Below, piece after piece: positions 63,663-64,000 of a stretch of 64,000 nt of DNA. A program made the translations under genes and the position numbers. This DNA comes from Fundidesulfovibrio magnetotacticus. Lineage in GTDB: Bacteria; Desulfobacterota; Desulfovibrionia; Desulfovibrionales; Desulfovibrionaceae. The notes beneath the pieces were generated by a model, which saw nothing but the letters and a program-made list of their open reading frames with translations, was not told the DNA's origin and searched no databases. Positions within the stretch are counted from its first letter, which is position 1; the number at the start of each line of letters is the position of its first letter. Where the stretch lies: the NCBI RefSeq assembly GCF_013019105.1, contig NZ_BLTE01000018.1, positions 16,557 through 80,556 on the forward strand, written 5' to 3'.

Positions 63663-63848
63663 CTACTTGATCTTGACGCCCGTCTGGCGCTGAATCGCCG
63701 CCAACAGGCCGGGCGTGAGGTCTTTCGAGCCATGGACCGGAACCGGAACCTTGCGGCCGTCCTTCTCCATCATGTGGTGACTCCCCGCCACCAACCGGAG
63801 ATGCCACCCGGCGGCCTCCAGCTTCTAGATGACCTCGCGTCCGTTCAT
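63663..63848 (-). pseudogene. hicA: HicA mRNA-interferase toxin broken by an amber codon
   Basis: From ATG 63848 the frame reads MNGREVI, then TAG at codon 8 (63825-63827 on the plus strand), then KLEAAGWHLRLVAGSHHMM, PVPVHGSKDLTPGLLAAIQ and a normal stop at 63663. The double-stranded-RNA-binding fold and the catalytic His in GSHH are otherwise intact. TAG is one base from AAG (Lys). HicA should have about 60 aa, as here. Reinitiation at an internal Met would lose the first helix, which is needed. Confidence 0.85.
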
Positions 63849-63856
63849 GTCCGCCA

Positions 63857-63891
63857 GATATATCTTCCGTGATACATCGTCAAGGTGTCAA
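63857..63891 (-). promoter_or_regulatory. Possible promoter of the hicAB operon
   Basis: The minus strand has TTGACA (63886-63891) and a second TTGACG (63878-63883) upstream of TATATC (63857-63862). Spacing is 23 or 15 nt, neither ideal, so the exact pair of boxes is unclear. Confidence 0.3.
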
Positions 63892-63909
63892 TTGGAGGCT
63901 GCGCCGGGC

Positions 63910-64000
63910 CTACCCGCACGCGCCCTCAATCTCCCCCGCCGTCTCCCTGATCTGCCCGGCCAGTTCCTTGACCCTGGCCGTGTCGCCCTGCGCCGCCGCC
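63910..64000 (-). CDS. 3' end of an unidentified protein
   Basis: On the minus strand, the last ~29 codons before TAG 63910-63912 read AAQGDTARVKELAGQIRE, then TAGEIEGACG, a plausible helical C-terminus. The remainder lies outside the window. No family can be assigned from so little sequence. Confidence 0.45.
   Translation of the reverse strand, partial: AAAQGDTARVKELAGQIRETAGEIEGACG

Overview
The window is GC-rich, densely packed bacterial DNA. A chemotaxis operon with an embedded ParA and HEAT-repeat protein, a YedF selenium-metabolism protein, a multi-domain FAD/Fe-S D-lactate-type dehydrogenase, PAPS-reductase-like and ACT/PaaK genes, and extragenic palindromic repeats of a type I associate with Desulfovibrio-like genomes together suggest a Desulfovibrionales-type deltaproteobacterium. 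The taxonomic placement is inference. Most of the window is ordinary core chromosome.

Layout. 0-3.5 kb: 3' part of serB, a CHASE/HisKA_2 sensor kinase, a family 2 glycosyltransferase. 3.5-4.75 kb: a small AT-richer scar with a DUF1778/TacA antitoxin fragment, an intact MntA-like antitoxin, a HepT toxin broken by an ochre codon and a frameshift, and a small membrane protein. 4.8-13.2 kb: SNF2 helicase, peptide-type binding lipoprotein, Rel (p)ppGpp enzyme, Cys-rich protein, TylF-type methyltransferase, tRNA-Pro. 13.3-22.3 kb: one chemotaxis operon, cheB-HEAT-cheR-parA-cheW-cheY-cheA. 22.4-32 kb: membrane protein, ybgF/cpoB-like, dprA, HDOD, GGDEF, xer recombinase, motB, aat, a TusA-like gene with an in-frame TGA, and an M48 protease lipoprotein. 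32-44.9 kb: ACT protein, paaK, rsfS-gpmI, hydrolase, DUF2461, DedA, EcsC, tRNA-Ser, D-lactate-type dehydrogenase, folK, YHS-like protein, transaldolase. 45-50.7 kb: carbonic anhydrase, a 1.1-kb gene-poor stretch, adenine deaminase, yedF, pseudouridine synthase. 50.7-60.9 kb: quinone reductase, dxs-ispA-xseB-M23-xseA, proS-ispG, PAPS-reductase-like protein, flavin-type oxidase. 60.96-64 kb: tRNA-Arg(ACG) carrying a degenerate integrated element bounded by a roughly 60-bp duplication of the tRNA 3' end and terminator, with an integrase stub and an AbrB/Doc toxin-antitoxin pair; then two frameshifted small ORFs, hicB, and hicA broken by an amber codon.

Most notable: at 30980-31210 a well-formed ORF with a strong ribosome binding site has a single in-frame TGA exactly where TusA proteins carry the catalytic cysteine, directly after a Cys codon (Cys-Sec), and 17 nt before a 7-bp hairpin whose loop has a G in its second position, matching the bacterial SECIS pattern. 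Codon third positions after the TGA are about 93% G/C. I read it as a TusA-like selenoprotein; the yedF gene in the same window fits a selenium-using genome. A second theme is decay of toxin genes beside intact antitoxins (HepT, HicA), each with a Lys-type codon apparently changed to a stop. In the chemotaxis operon, CheA has three Hpt-like domains, of which the third has Asp in place of the phosphorylated His.
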